Assembly: GCA_005804885.1 (NCBI GenBank)
Contig: SYOX01000322.1
Coordinates: forward strand, 1 to 60,526
Direction of reading: 5' to 3'
Source: Pseudomonadota bacterium
Lineage (GTDB): Bacteria; Myxococcota_A; Bradymonadia; Bradymonadales; GCA-2716585
Length of the DNA stretch: 60,526 nucleotides
Shown here: positions 26,973-35,964 of the stretch, in pieces
How the letters are laid out: each line of letters opens with the position of its first letter
How positions within the stretch are numbered: the stretch's first letter is position 1
Notes under the pieces: model-generated
Told to the model about the DNA's origin: nothing
The model's database searches: none
What the model saw: the letters and a program-made list of their open reading frames with translations, nothing else
Program-made: the position numbers and the translations under genes

Positions 26973-28013
26973 CTACCCTCCCTCCTGGCCGTCGAAGGAC
27001 GAGAGCACCCGCGAGATGCCGCGCTCGACCAGCGCTCGCCGGAAGGCGTCGGTGTCCAGCGTCAGCCGCGTCTGGTGCAGCGAATGGCAGTGGGTCCGGT
27101 AGCCGGCCACCTCGGCCTGGCTGCGCTGCATGGTCACGTCGGCCAGCCGGCCCAGGATCGTGTCGGCCAGCCGATCCTGGACGGCGACCCCGGCCAGGAA
27201 GTCCGAGGCCTGCCGCATCACCTCGGAGATCCCCCCCGCGAGCCTGAACTCGCGCACCTCGAGCTGCTTGAGTCGCTGATTGCCGTAGCGGCCATCAAAG
27301 ACCAGGATGTTGTCCACCAGCCGCCCCTCGCGCGACTCCCACCCCGTCTGGGGGTCGAGGTAGATGTCGAAGGTCGTCGAGCGCGCGAAGTGGTCAAGTA
27401 TCCGCAGCGCCTCGATAAAGTTGGCCCGATAGATGTTGGTGCGCTGCTTGTCGAGGCGATCGAGGCCAAAGGGGTAGATCACCAGCGCGTGGATCGTCGC
27501 CGCGGGCCAGATCGCCCTGAGGTAGCGGGGCAGCTCATACACGCTCCCGCGCGAGGTCCCCGCCAGCGGGTTGAAGACCACGAAGATGTCCGGCTCGCCG
27601 TCGTCGAGCGCCTCCATCTCGCGCTTGTACTCCTCGAACTGGTGGATGGAGGTGGCCAGCGTCGCCTTGAGCATCAAGCGCCCAAGCACCGGCAGGGCGC
27701 TGGCGCCGTTGTCCGGCGCATTGCGCAGCAGCGGCTTCCAGGCCTCCTGCCAGACGTCCTTGAAGGCGTCCGGGCTGCGCGAGAGCGCCTCGCGGACCTG
27801 ATGGATGGACAGATGGCTGTAGATCGCCCGCGTCTTGGACAGGTTCATCTCGCGATGCCTGTTCTGGGCGCGCCGATCGCTGTCGGCCATCCACACGAAG
27901 ACCGACTCGGGCCACTGGTCCGAGATGCGATCGTTGATGGACTGGCACGTCGGCAGCATCACCTGCACGACGACCTCCGTCCCGGCCCCGACGAGCAGGA
28001 TTGGCTTTGGCAA
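26973..28013 (-). CDS. bacterial tubulin/FtsZ-like protein (Tubulin_2 type)
   Basis: The 346-residue protein starts PKPILLVGAGTEVVVQVML, a strand plus Gly-rich nucleotide loop, and has a tubulin-signature-like loop PLAGTSRGSVYELPRYLR (149-166). The later RANFIEALRILDHF ... FDIYLD ... NILVFDGR stretch (197-242) is typical of the bacterial tubulin-like family found next to vWA genes. The signature loop deviates from GGGTGSG, so GTP binding and polymerisation are not certain. It lies 23 bp after the membrane vWA gene and abuts the 519-aa gene. A cytoplasmic filament or switch that organises the linked cell-wall synthase is the inference. Confidence 0.68.
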   Translation of the reverse strand: MPKPILLVGAGTEVVVQVMLPTCQSINDRISDQWPESVFVWMADSDRRAQNRHREMNLSKTRAIYSHLSIHQVREALSRSPDAFKDVWQEAWKPLLRNAPDNGASALPVLGRLMLKATLATSIHQFEEYKREMEALDDGEPDIFVVFNPLAGTSRGSVYELPRYLRAIWPAATIHALVIYPFGLDRLDKQRTNIYRANFIEALRILDHFARSTTFDIYLDPQTGWESREGRLVDNILVFDGRYGNQRLKQLEVREFRLAGGISEVMRQASDFLAGVAVQDRLADTILGRLADVTMQRSQAEVAGYRTHCHSLHQTRLTLDTDAFRRALVERGISRVLSSFDGQEGG

Positions 28014-28036
28014 GGGCGCCCCCTGTTGGCTGCGGA

Positions 28037-29314
28037 TCAGTGCAGCTGGATCTCTACCTCATGGCCGGACCCGATGTCCACGCGGTCGTTCTGGCGCAGC
28101 GCCATCGACTCGCCCTCCGGCACGATCAGACGCCGCCCGACGCCCCGCTTGAGCTCGACGCCGAGCATGTTGGTCGGGCGCACCACGGGGCTCTCGCCGC
28201 CCTCGTCCGCGATTTCGAAGGCGTAGGGGCCAGGCACCACGAAGTCCGCGTCCGATCCGGGCGTCACCCTCATCGGCACGCGCAGCACGCGCGTCTCCTG
28301 GCGCAGCACCTCGCCGGTGAGGCGGTCGAGCAGCAGCAAGGTCACCTCCTTGTGGCTGCCCTGGATCGTCTCGGGCAAGCCCTTGGCCTTCTCGCGCTGA
28401 CGGCGGCTGAACCGCCCCAGCAGGAAGATCAAGGTCAGCAGGGTAAAGACCGCGCCGCCAGCCGTCAACGAGCCCCTGGTCGTCCCGAGCCAGACCAGCC
28501 AGTCCGGGTTCATCGTCTTCTCGACCGTCTGGATGACCACCCGCGTCGGCGGCTCGACCGGCTCAGGCTCGGGGATGAAGACCTTCATCAGGTCTTCAAA
28601 GGTCGCCCGCGGGTTGTTCGGGAAGTCCTCGACCTTCATCCCTGGCGGCGCGGTGGTGATGTACAGCGACGGCAGCTCGCGCGGCGAGCGGTGATCAAAG
28701 AGCCCCACCACCGTCAGGAACTTGCCCTGGAAGTAATCCGGGATCGCCGTCCAGCCGAAGTCGCTCAACCCGGGCCGCTTCGGCGCCGCGCTCTCGATCG
28801 TGTCGGTGAAGACCACCAGCACGGGCAGCTCTCCCTCGACCAGGCTCTCCTCCCAGTACTTGAGCGCCGCCTTGACCACGTTGTCGTTGATGGCCGCGTA
28901 CTCCGAGAGCTGCCCGCGGCGCTTGTAGGTCGCCGCGATCTGCTCGCGCGACTCCTTGCCCGCGACGACCACCGAGCCGCCGTGCCACTTGATGTCCAAC
29001 CCGAAGGACGCGATCCGCACCTTGTCGCCCGGACAGGCCGAGGCCAGCAGCGCCTCCAAGGTCGTCAGCGCCCGCCCCTCCACCAGGAAGAAGCGCTTGC
29101 CCGCGTCGGCCACCACCACGAAGCTCATCGCCGGGCGCACGCCACACCACGGCGGCGGCTCCTCGACCTCCGGGGCCTCCTCAGCGGGCGCACCCGTCGG
29201 CGCGGCGCCGACAGGACCCTTCGGCGGCGCCTGCTGGGCGCGCGCCACCTGGGGAGCTGCCCACGCCGCCAACACCACCACCATCGAAAGACAAACTCTC
29301 TTCACTGCGTCCAT
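28037..29314 (-). CDS. membrane-anchored vWA-like protein with cytoplasmic FHA-like end
   Basis: The 425-residue protein has a signal peptide (1-26, AWAAPQVARA) and a periplasmic alpha/beta domain (60-250) with the order of a von Willebrand A fold (SFVVVADAGKR, GDKVRIASFG, LPVLVVFTDTIES). Its MIDAS motif is degenerate (DAGKR rather than DxSxS), so metal-dependent adhesion is doubtful. One transmembrane helix spans 282-301, followed by a basic anchor and a beta-rich cytosolic domain (325-425) ending MALRQNDRVDIGSGHEVEIQ, reminiscent of FHA-like folds. It could link periplasmic synthase and cytoplasmic tubulin-like protein. Gap of 157 bp to the synthase gene upstream. Confidence 0.7.
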   Translation of the reverse strand: MDAVKRVCLSMVVVLAAWAAPQVARAQQAPPKGPVGAAPTGAPAEEAPEVEEPPPWCGVRPAMSFVVVADAGKRFFLVEGRALTTLEALLASACPGDKVRIASFGLDIKWHGGSVVVAGKESREQIAATYKRRGQLSEYAAINDNVVKAALKYWEESLVEGELPVLVVFTDTIESAAPKRPGLSDFGWTAIPDYFQGKFLTVVGLFDHRSPRELPSLYITTAPPGMKVEDFPNNPRATFEDLMKVFIPEPEPVEPPTRVVIQTVEKTMNPDWLVWLGTTRGSLTAGGAVFTLLTLIFLLGRFSRRQREKAKGLPETIQGSHKEVTLLLLDRLTGEVLRQETRVLRVPMRVTPGSDADFVVPGPYAFEIADEGGESPVVRPTNMLGVELKRGVGRRLIVPEGESMALRQNDRVDIGSGHEVEIQLH

Positions 29315-29385
29315 TTTTGCCTGCCATGGGGCGAGGTCGGCGACCTTCCCCTCAAGACCTCTTCAGAAACCTGTCGTCCGTGACA

Positions 29386-29422
29386 GCCAGCGTGCAACTT
29401 TTCAAGTCACGCTGGATTTTTT
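29386..29422 (+). terminator. hairpin plus T-run in terminator orientation on the plus strand
   Basis: CCAGCGTG (29386-29393) pairs with CACGCTGG (29408-29415), extended by ACTT/AAGT around a TTC loop, and is followed by a T-run (29417-29422) on the plus strand. This is the arrangement of an intrinsic terminator, but no plus-strand gene precedes it: it lies between two minus-strand genes. It may end an antisense transcript, or serve on the minus strand as an RNA processing or attenuation hairpin. Confidence 0.5.
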
Positions 29423-29471
29423 AATATCCAAATCTAAGCATGGCCTGACCTCGCGCAACACCTGCGCGGCC

Positions 29472-32400
29472 TCAAGGTGCGCGATCTGCGGATGGTTCAG
29501 GTGCGATCGCGTGGGTGGCCCGGATGCTCTCCATAATCCTCTGAGAAGTGCGGACCGCGACGCGGCCGTCGAGGTGGCTGACGTGTTCGAAGACGACGGC
29601 GACGAGGTAGGGTTCAGGCGATGAGGTCGGCCAGATGGCGACGAAGGCCTTGTGGTCGCGGGTCCTGGGTTTGTTCTTGAGGTCGTACTTGCCATTGGGC
29701 GCGACGGGCCGGACGGTCTCGCCGGTGCCGGTCTTGCCGGCGGTCTGGGTCCAGACATCCTTGGGGACGCCGCGCTGGTAGCTGGCCCCGGTGCCGCGCA
29801 GGATGACGTCCTTCATGTAGCTCTCCAGGGACTCGGCGTCCTCGGGGGAGATGATGGGGGTGGGGCGGGCGGGCGCGAAGCGGATCTCCTCTCCGGTGCG
29901 GCGGCTGCGGACGGCGCGCACGAGGCGCGGGGGATGGTAGAGGCCGCCGCGGGCGATGACGCTGGAGCCGGCGGCCAGCGAGAAGATCGAGTAGTCCGAC
30001 AGGCCCGACAGCGGGAGCCGCGCCGTCAACGAGAGGGTCCAGGGCTCGCCGACGGGGATCGAGCCGATGACGACGGGCAGGGCCGAGGCGCTGTCCTTCC
30101 AGTGGCGGTCGAGCAGATCGCCGAAGGGGCCGTCGTTGTCCAGTTCGGCGGGCAGGAGGTCGACGGTCTGGCTCAGGCCCATCTGGTCGTAGTAGGCGAT
30201 GAAGCGCTCGCGGCCGAGGTTGAGGCCGGTGTAGGCCGAGGCGGTGTTGAGCGACTTGACCAGCAGAGTGCGCACCGGGACGACCTTTCCGAAGTAGGAG
30301 CGGCCGTAGTTGTGGACGGGCGCGATGGGGACCCCTCGCCAGCTCTTGAGGGCGCCGCCGCGCTCGGCGAAGCGGCCCAGGTCGGCGTTGGGGGGGTCGT
30401 GCTCGGCGTTGATGTACCACTCGCCGTCCTTCCACTGGGTCAGGCAGTCGTCCTTGTGCTTGAAGGCGGCGATGAGGGTCAACAGCTTGACGGTCGAGCC
30501 CAGGGTCGTGCGGCGGTGGAGGGCGTCGAGGGCCGGCGAGTCCAGCGGGGCCTCGCGCTGGCGCTTCTTGAGGGCGGCGACCTGCTCGAAGGTCTCCAGC
30601 GGGCCGGTGTCAGGCATCTGGACCAGGGCCAGGATCTCGTTGCGAGGGCCCAGGACGATGGCGGTGGCGTGGTGGATGTCGCGCGGCTCCCTGGCGTCGA
30701 GTTTTTCGATCTCGTCGCGGACGATCTCGAAGGCGGACTCCTGGATGGTCTGGTCGATGGTCAGCGTCACGTCCCAGCCCCAGGGGCCGCGGCGGCGCAT
30801 GGCCAGCTTGTCCTCAAGCTCGTCGTGGACGTCGGGCAGGGCCTCGACGCCGCGCATCATGCTGGAAAAGACCCGCAGGAGGCCGTCGCGCACCCCGCGC
30901 TCCCGCAAGTCCACGCCGATGAGCGCGCCGCCGCCCTTGAGGGTGCCGACGACCTTCTTCTTGTCGACGTCCAGGCGCGCCAGGGGGGCGCCCTTGCGAT
31001 CAAAGAGCAGCCCGTTGCGCTCGGGGTCGTAGGGGTCATAGAGGGTCGGCAGGACGCGGCTGAAGCGGTAGGTGTCGACGAGGCCCAGGACGCGCGTGTC
31101 GGTCATGGCGAAGGCGGACATCTCGCGCTCGCCGTCGAAGCGGCGGCCGCCGTCGGCGTAGAAGGGCCTCGCCCAGGCCAGCACCTCCCTGGTGCTGCCG
31201 TCTTCCTGCTTGATCTTCAAGATGTTGAAGACGCGGGCGAAGGTCTGGCGCGTGGCCTTGTCCCAGGCCGCGCGATCCTCGGGGGCGTGGGGGATGACGC
31301 GCAGCGGGCCGTAAGGGACGCGGGTGAGGATGCCGGCCTCGGCGGCCTCCTTGACGAAGGCGGCGAAGGAGAGGTCGGTGGTGCGCATGGCGAGCTGTCG
31401 GCGCAGGAGCGTCATGTCGCCGATGACCGTCGGCCCTTGCGCCGACAGCGGGTACTCGAAGATCGCGCCTCGCCGCATCGCCACGCAGACCTCGCCGGCC
31501 TCGGGCCTTGGATCGATGAAGAAGCGGCGGGGCTTGAGGGCGCCGACGGCGAAGCCCTGTCCGGGGTCGATGACGGTGACCTTGCCGGGGATCCTGCGGC
31601 CGTCTGCGTCCAGGGCGTGGAAGTGGGCCAGATCCGAGAGCGATTCGAGGTGGTAGCGCCCGGAGTCGAGCAGGCGGACCTGGAGGTGGTGGCTGGTGAT
31701 GTCGCCGAAGGGCACCACGAGGTCGTTGTGGCGCTTGAGGGTGTCGCCGACGCGCTTGAGGGCGGGCTCGGCCAGGCGCTCGGCCAGAGGCAGCTCGGGG
31801 GCGTCGAGCATGCCCTCGAAGCCGAGCCAGATGCCCTCGCGCAGCTGATCGGTGGAGAAGCAGGAGCCGCGGACCTGGAGCCGGCCCTGACGGAAGACCA
31901 TCAGCAGGCTGTCCAGGCGCAACTCCCGGCCGCCCTCCAGCGGGCCGAGCGCCGCCTGATCCGGGGCCTCGACGACCTCCCATCGCTGGTTCCCAAGGGC
32001 GTCTGTGTCAGGGTCGCCCTGCCCCAGCTCGATGCGCATCGAGCGATCAAGGCGCGGGTGGCCGAAGTAGCGGGCGTTGTCGGTGTAGCGCTCGTGGAGG
32101 CGGTGTGCGACGGCGGCGCCGATCAGGGGCAGGATGATCATGAGGGCGACGACGCCGCCGTCGAGGCTGCTCAGGCGCATGTGGCGCCGGAGGGAGCGCA
32201 GCGCGAGGCGCCAGGCGGCGACCGAGGCGATGCGCTCGGGGAGGTTGGCGGCGTGCGCGCGGGTGGCTTCGCGCCAGTCGGGTTTCGTCTCGGGCAGGGC
32301 GTCGTCGGTCGGGTCGTCGAAGGAGACGGGGTTGGCGTTGGGGTCGAGGGCGGCGGCCTGGCGGGCCAGCGCGTCGGCGCGGGTGTGCGCGCGCAGGGCG

Positions 32401-34070
32401 TCGCGGTTGCCGGCCAGGACGAAGAGGGCGACGATGGCGAAGTTGAAGAGGATGAAGATGGAGCTGTAGCTGACGAAGGCGACAGGAACACCAGTAAAAG
32501 GGGATACTTGCGAGATCGCGCCGGTGAGGTTGAGGGTGGTGGAGATGACGGGGACGGCCCAGAGGCCGGCGAGTATGGGGGTCTGTCGTCGCGCGCGGCG
32601 GGTGTCGCCGTCGAAGCTGAGGCATCGGAGCGTGTGGAGGAGGAGGAGGGAGAAGCAGACGAAGAAGGCGACGAAGATGGTCAGGAGCAGGAGTCCGCCG
32701 TAGAGGCCGAGCATGACGAGGGGGAAGTCGGTGTGCAGGGCGACGACAAGGCGAGGGAGGTTGAGATCGGGGGTCTGGTGCAGTCCGATGCCCCAGAAGC
32801 CGCCGACGCGGAAGCAGACGTAGCTGGCGGTGACGAGGTGTCCGCCGCGCTGGAGGAGCTCGGCGCCGCCGAGCCAGAGGTGGATGCGCTCGCGGAAGGT
32901 GAAGGGGATGGCGCTGATGACGGGCGCGAGCTGGTAGGCCAGGAGGATGCCGCCGAAGGCGAGGCCGCCGCCGGCCAGGAGGTGCGGGAGGGTGCCGCGG
33001 GCGATGAGGAAGACGACGGCGGCGACCATGAGGACGACGGCGGTGTTGCCGACCTCCTTCTGGGCCAGGAGCAAGAGGGCCATGGCGCCGGTCAAGGCGA
33101 TGCCGCCCCACCCTCGCCAGCGCCACTGCTCGCGGCCGACGAGGATGCCGAGGGCGACGGCGAAGAAGAAGGGGACGGCCAGGCCCGGGGTGATGTTGAG
33201 GCCGCCGAGGTTGACGCGGGAGGCCTCGCGGGCCGAGCCCGAGCCCGCCAGCACGAGCGCGGCGCCGGCGACGGCGACGGGCGCGGCCAGGACAGCGAAG
33301 GTCGTCAGGGGGTGGTCGAGCCAGCGCGTCTCGATCTGTCGCAGCCAGCGTTCAGGGGAGCGTTGGCGGTGTCCCGGGCCGGGCCTGCGGCGCATCAGCC
33401 AGGCCAGCCAGCCGCCGACGCCGATGACGGGCAGCCAGGGCGCGATGATCACGGAGATGCCGGGTCCGGCGTGCTGGGCGTAGCCCTGGATCAGCGTCAC
33501 GAGGCCGAGGGCGCCGCTGAAGGCGAAGAGCATGGCGGTGGGGATGCTCTGGCGGCGTGCCCCGGCGAAGCCGACCCCAAGCAGCAGGATGAAGCCGGCG
33601 GTCATGAAGATGCCGAACTCCAGGAAGCGCTCGATCTCCCAGGAGGGGTCGGCGCCAGGGGGGACGGCCGAGAGCAGCGTCAGGAAGACCAGCGTCCCGA
33701 GGCTGGCGAGGCCCTGGCAGGCGGCGGCGAGCAGGCCGGTCCTGGCGGCGGCCGAGGTCGCCGCCAGGGTCAAGGCGGTGAAGGCCAGCGAGGCCGTCAG
33801 CAGGCCGTGGAAGCGCCGCAGATCGGCGGCCATGTCGCCGTAATGATCCAAGGGGATCACGTCGCCGGCCAGGGCCATGCCCAGGGCGGTCAACGCGCAG
33901 GACACCAGCGCCGCGCCGCGCACCGCGGGTCCGCCGTGCTGGCGCCGCCAGACCAGCGCGGCGGTGCCGGCCATCACCAGGGCCGCCGCCGTCCCCATGA
34001 TGGCGAGGAAGACCAGGTGCAGCTCGGGGGCGCTCAAGGTGCCCCACTCAAAGAGCAGCTCCTCGATCAC
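29472..34070 (-). CDS. SEDS (FtsW/RodA-like) glycosyltransferase fused to a penicillin-binding transpeptidase
   Basis: This single 1532-residue polypeptide combines two normally separate cell-wall enzymes. Residues 15-560 are a polytopic SEDS domain with RVNLGGLNITPG (285-296), LLAQKEVGNTAVVL (334-347, where RodA has QPDLGT), the catalytic Asp in HTDF (D448), and PFTGVPVAFVSY (524-535). A further helix (638-655) leads to a periplasmic class B PBP part: pedestal region 660-1080, then transpeptidase with S1192-TV-K1195, S1273-LN and K1446-TGT. All catalytic residues are present. GTG 34070 has GAGGAGGAGG upstream and overlaps the previous stop (GTGA). Expected role: lipid II polymerisation and cross-linking in one protein. 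Confidence 0.93.
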   Translation of the reverse strand: MIEELLFEWGTLSAPELHLVFLAIMGTAAALVMAGTAALVWRRQHGGPAVRGAALVSCALTALGMALAGDVIPLDHYGDMAADLRRFHGLLTASLAFTALTLAATSAAARTGLLAAACQGLASLGTLVFLTLLSAVPPGADPSWEIERFLEFGIFMTAGFILLLGVGFAGARRQSIPTAMLFAFSGALGLVTLIQGYAQHAGPGISVIIAPWLPVIGVGGWLAWLMRRRPGPGHRQRSPERWLRQIETRWLDHPLTTFAVLAAPVAVAGAALVLAGSGSAREASRVNLGGLNITPGLAVPFFFAVALGILVGREQWRWRGWGGIALTGAMALLLLAQKEVGNTAVVLMVAAVVFLIARGTLPHLLAGGGLAFGGILLAYQLAPVISAIPFTFRERIHLWLGGAELLQRGGHLVTASYVCFRVGGFWGIGLHQTPDLNLPRLVVALHTDFPLVMLGLYGGLLLLTIFVAFFVCFSLLLLHTLRCLSFDGDTRRARRQTPILAGLWAVPVISTTLNLTGAISQVSPFTGVPVAFVSYSSIFILFNFAIVALFVLAGNRDALRAHTRADALARQAAALDPNANPVSFDDPTDDALPETKPDWREATRAHAANLPERIASVAAWRLALRSLRRHMRLSSLDGGVVALMIILPLIGAAVAHRLHERYTDNARYFGHPRLDRSMRIELGQGDPDTDALGNQRWEVVEAPDQAALGPLEGGRELRLDSLLMVFRQGRLQVRGSCFSTDQLREGIWLGFEGMLDAPELPLAERLAEPALKRVGDTLKRHNDLVVPFGDITSHHLQVRLLDSGRYHLESLSDLAHFHALDADGRRIPGKVTVIDPGQGFAVGALKPRRFFIDPRPEAGEVCVAMRRGAIFEYPLSAQGPTVIGDMTLLRRQLAMRTTDLSFAAFVKEAAEAGILTRVPYGPLRVIPHAPEDRAAWDKATRQTFARVFNILKIKQEDGSTREVLAWARPFYADGGRRFDGEREMSAFAMTDTRVLGLVDTYRFSRVLPTLYDPYDPERNGLLFDRKGAPLARLDVDKKKVVGTLKGGGALIGVDLRERGVRDGLLRVFSSMMRGVEALPDVHDELEDKLAMRRRGPWGWDVTLTIDQTIQESAFEIVRDEIEKLDAREPRDIHHATAIVLGPRNEILALVQMPDTGPLETFEQVAALKKRQREAPLDSPALDALHRRTTLGSTVKLLTLIAAFKHKDDCLTQWKDGEWYINAEHDPPNADLGRFAERGGALKSWRGVPIAPVHNYGRSYFGKVVPVRTLLVKSLNTASAYTGLNLGRERFIAYYDQMGLSQTVDLLPAELDNDGPFGDLLDRHWKDSASALPVVIGSIPVGEPWTLSLTARLPLSGLSDYSIFSLAAGSSVIARGGLYHPPRLVRAVRSRRTGEEIRFAPARPTPIISPEDAESLESYMKDVILRGTGASYQRGVPKDVWTQTAGKTGTGETVRPVAPNGKYDLKNKPRTRDHKAFVAIWPTSSPEPYLVAVVFEHVSHLDGRVAVRTSQRIMESIRATHAIAPEPSADRAP

Positions 34071-35680
34071 GCCTCCTCCTCGGGCGCCGTCCGGCGGACC
34101 ACGCGGTAGATGCCCCGGCCGATCTGAAGCCGGTGCTCGCCGACCATGGGCACGCGCAGCTCGCCGGTGACGGGCTTGCGGTCGAGGATGGCGGGCTCGC
34201 GGCCGTCGCCGCCGATCTCCAGCGTGTCGCCGACGACGCGCACCCGCCACCCCTGGATACGCCACGCGTCCGCAGGGTCGGCCGAGATCCGGGCGATCTC
34301 CAGCGGCTCACCGTAGATGATCCTGGGGCGGTCGAGGGCCTCCAGGCGCCAGCGCGAGCCCGGCGTCGAGAAGGCCACCACGCCCTGGATCCAGGACCAC
34401 GCGTCGATCGGCCGCGACACGCCCTCGGCGTTCAAGGAGGGGTTGAGCGGCAGGAGCTTGCAGCCGGGCCGCTGGTCGAGCGCCACCTTGAACAGCGGCC
34501 CGACCAGCTCAGGCGCGTAGACCGGCATCCTGGCCGGGAGGGCCGGGTCGCCCGCGTCGAGCGCCAGGCCGTCCTCGTAGATCACCGCCACGGGCTGCTC
34601 GAAGCCGAAGAGCCCCGCGAAGGCCTGCCCCCCCTTTCGAAGAGGCGGCATCCAGCCGTGGATCTCCGTCTCGAGCGGGGCGCTCAAGGCCAGCGCGGTG
34701 GTCATCCGCACCCGCATCAGCCCGGCGTTCTCGCGGCCGAGCCCGACGAGGTGCGCGCCGAGCACCGGCAACACCTCCCCCTGCGACACCCTCAGCGGCC
34801 GCCCGTCGTGCCACGTGAGCCAGGTATCAGGCCCGCTCTGGATCTCGATGTCGACCTGATCGCCCGCCCCGGAGCGCAGCTGGATCGCGGTGCGCTGGCT
34901 GGAGGCCTCGCCGATCTCGATGTCCAGCGTCGGCTCCCGGTTGCGGTCCCACTCGCGCTCCACACCCCCCTCGGCCTCGATCATCAAGGTCGGGCGCGTC
35001 ATCCGCGAGACCCCCAGCACCTCGATCCGCCCCTCCACCGGGCGCTGCCAGAACTTCACCCCCCGGCCCCTGACCCGGAACTCCACGTCGTGCGTCAGCG
35101 GCACCTTGGCCGGCCCCTCGTGCTCGCGCTCGCGGCCGTCGGCCGTCGTGATCAGCGTCGGCCCCTCGGTCACCAGGAAGGCCACCTCGGGGCTCTCCCT
35201 GGGCGCCTCCATCAAGCTGACGCGCGGCCTCCATCGCGAGCGCACCACCGTCAGAAGCCCCATCCCCTGGCGCAAGACCTCCCGATGATCCCCGATCTCC
35301 ACTTGCAAGAGCGGATCTCCGATCTCCGAAACCCGCGCAGGCTGCTCGACTCGATCATCCGCGTAGATGGGCGTCGCCCTGGCCGAGTCGCGCCCCGTCG
35401 CCAGGCGCGCGACCACCTCAAGCCCATCGCCTGCGCTCAGCCAGGTGTCGCGCTCCTCGGTGGCGACCACCGTGAGGATGGCCGACGCCAGACTCTTGCA
35501 GCTCTCCCGGGTCGTGTGCGGGTTGAGCAGCGCGGAGTACCGATCCTTGTCCGGGAGCGAGAGGTCGATCTTCGGCGGCAGGTAATAGGTCTCGTAGGCG
35601 ACGAGCTGCTCCCGGCCCGCCTCCCGAAGCTGGCCGGACTCGATCAAGAGCATCAGCGTCTCTCTGGCCAGAGAATTCAT
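34067..35680 (-). CDS. unknown 537-aa protein, first gene of the SEDS-PBP/tubulin operon
   Basis: I do not recognise this protein. It has no signal peptide or membrane helix, begins with a helical segment (MNSLARETLMLLIESGQ) and is then beta-rich throughout, ending in GEHRLQIGRGIYRVVRR, which recalls an FHA-like or Ig-like fold. The tail resembles in style the C-terminal domain of the linked vWA-like protein. ATG 35680 is preferred; the frame remains open to a TTG at 35755. Its TGA overlaps the GTG of the SEDS-PBP gene, so the two are produced together; a cytoplasmic partner or regulator of the synthase is the inference. Confidence 0.7.
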   Translation of the reverse strand: MNSLARETLMLLIESGQLREAGREQLVAYETYYLPPKIDLSLPDKDRYSALLNPHTTRESCKSLASAILTVVATEERDTWLSAGDGLEVVARLATGRDSARATPIYADDRVEQPARVSEIGDPLLQVEIGDHREVLRQGMGLLTVVRSRWRPRVSLMEAPRESPEVAFLVTEGPTLITTADGREREHEGPAKVPLTHDVEFRVRGRGVKFWQRPVEGRIEVLGVSRMTRPTLMIEAEGGVEREWDRNREPTLDIEIGEASSQRTAIQLRSGAGDQVDIEIQSGPDTWLTWHDGRPLRVSQGEVLPVLGAHLVGLGRENAGLMRVRMTTALALSAPLETEIHGWMPPLRKGGQAFAGLFGFEQPVAVIYEDGLALDAGDPALPARMPVYAPELVGPLFKVALDQRPGCKLLPLNPSLNAEGVSRPIDAWSWIQGVVAFSTPGSRWRLEALDRPRIIYGEPLEIARISADPADAWRIQGWRVRVVGDTLEIGGDGREPAILDRKPVTGELRVPMVGEHRLQIGRGIYRVVRRTAPEEEA

Positions 35681-35964
35681 GATCGCCCGCACCGCGGAGC
35701 GCCTCGTCGCCCTCAAATGGGCAACAGGCGCCCAGGTTCTTGCCTCGGTGAACAACGGTCACCCGTCCGCTCCATCTTCCTAACCACTTGAACACTGTAA
35801 AGCGAGATGGTCCACCAAATGGTGTTTCAGAGGCAGATGAGAGGCGCGGCGGGCCTTGTGGCGGGTTGACCCGCCCGGACATGGAGCCTACCCTCGACCC
35901 CGTCTCGACGCCCGGCGCTCCAGGAGGCCGACGCGGCGGAGGACGAGGGCTGTGAGGGGAGGCC

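Noticed and set aside
25185..28226. A plus-strand frame of about 1000 codons opposite the tubulin-like and 519-aa genes
   Set aside because: Low-complexity Arg/Gln/Leu/Ala composition, spans two minus-strand genes, no recognisable motif.
29652..34109. A plus-strand open frame of almost 1500 codons antisense to the SEDS-PBP gene
   Set aside because: It mirrors the third-position GC bias of the real gene, is rich in Gly/Ala/Asp/Glu low-complexity sequence, and has no domain; the minus strand carries full catalytic motifs.
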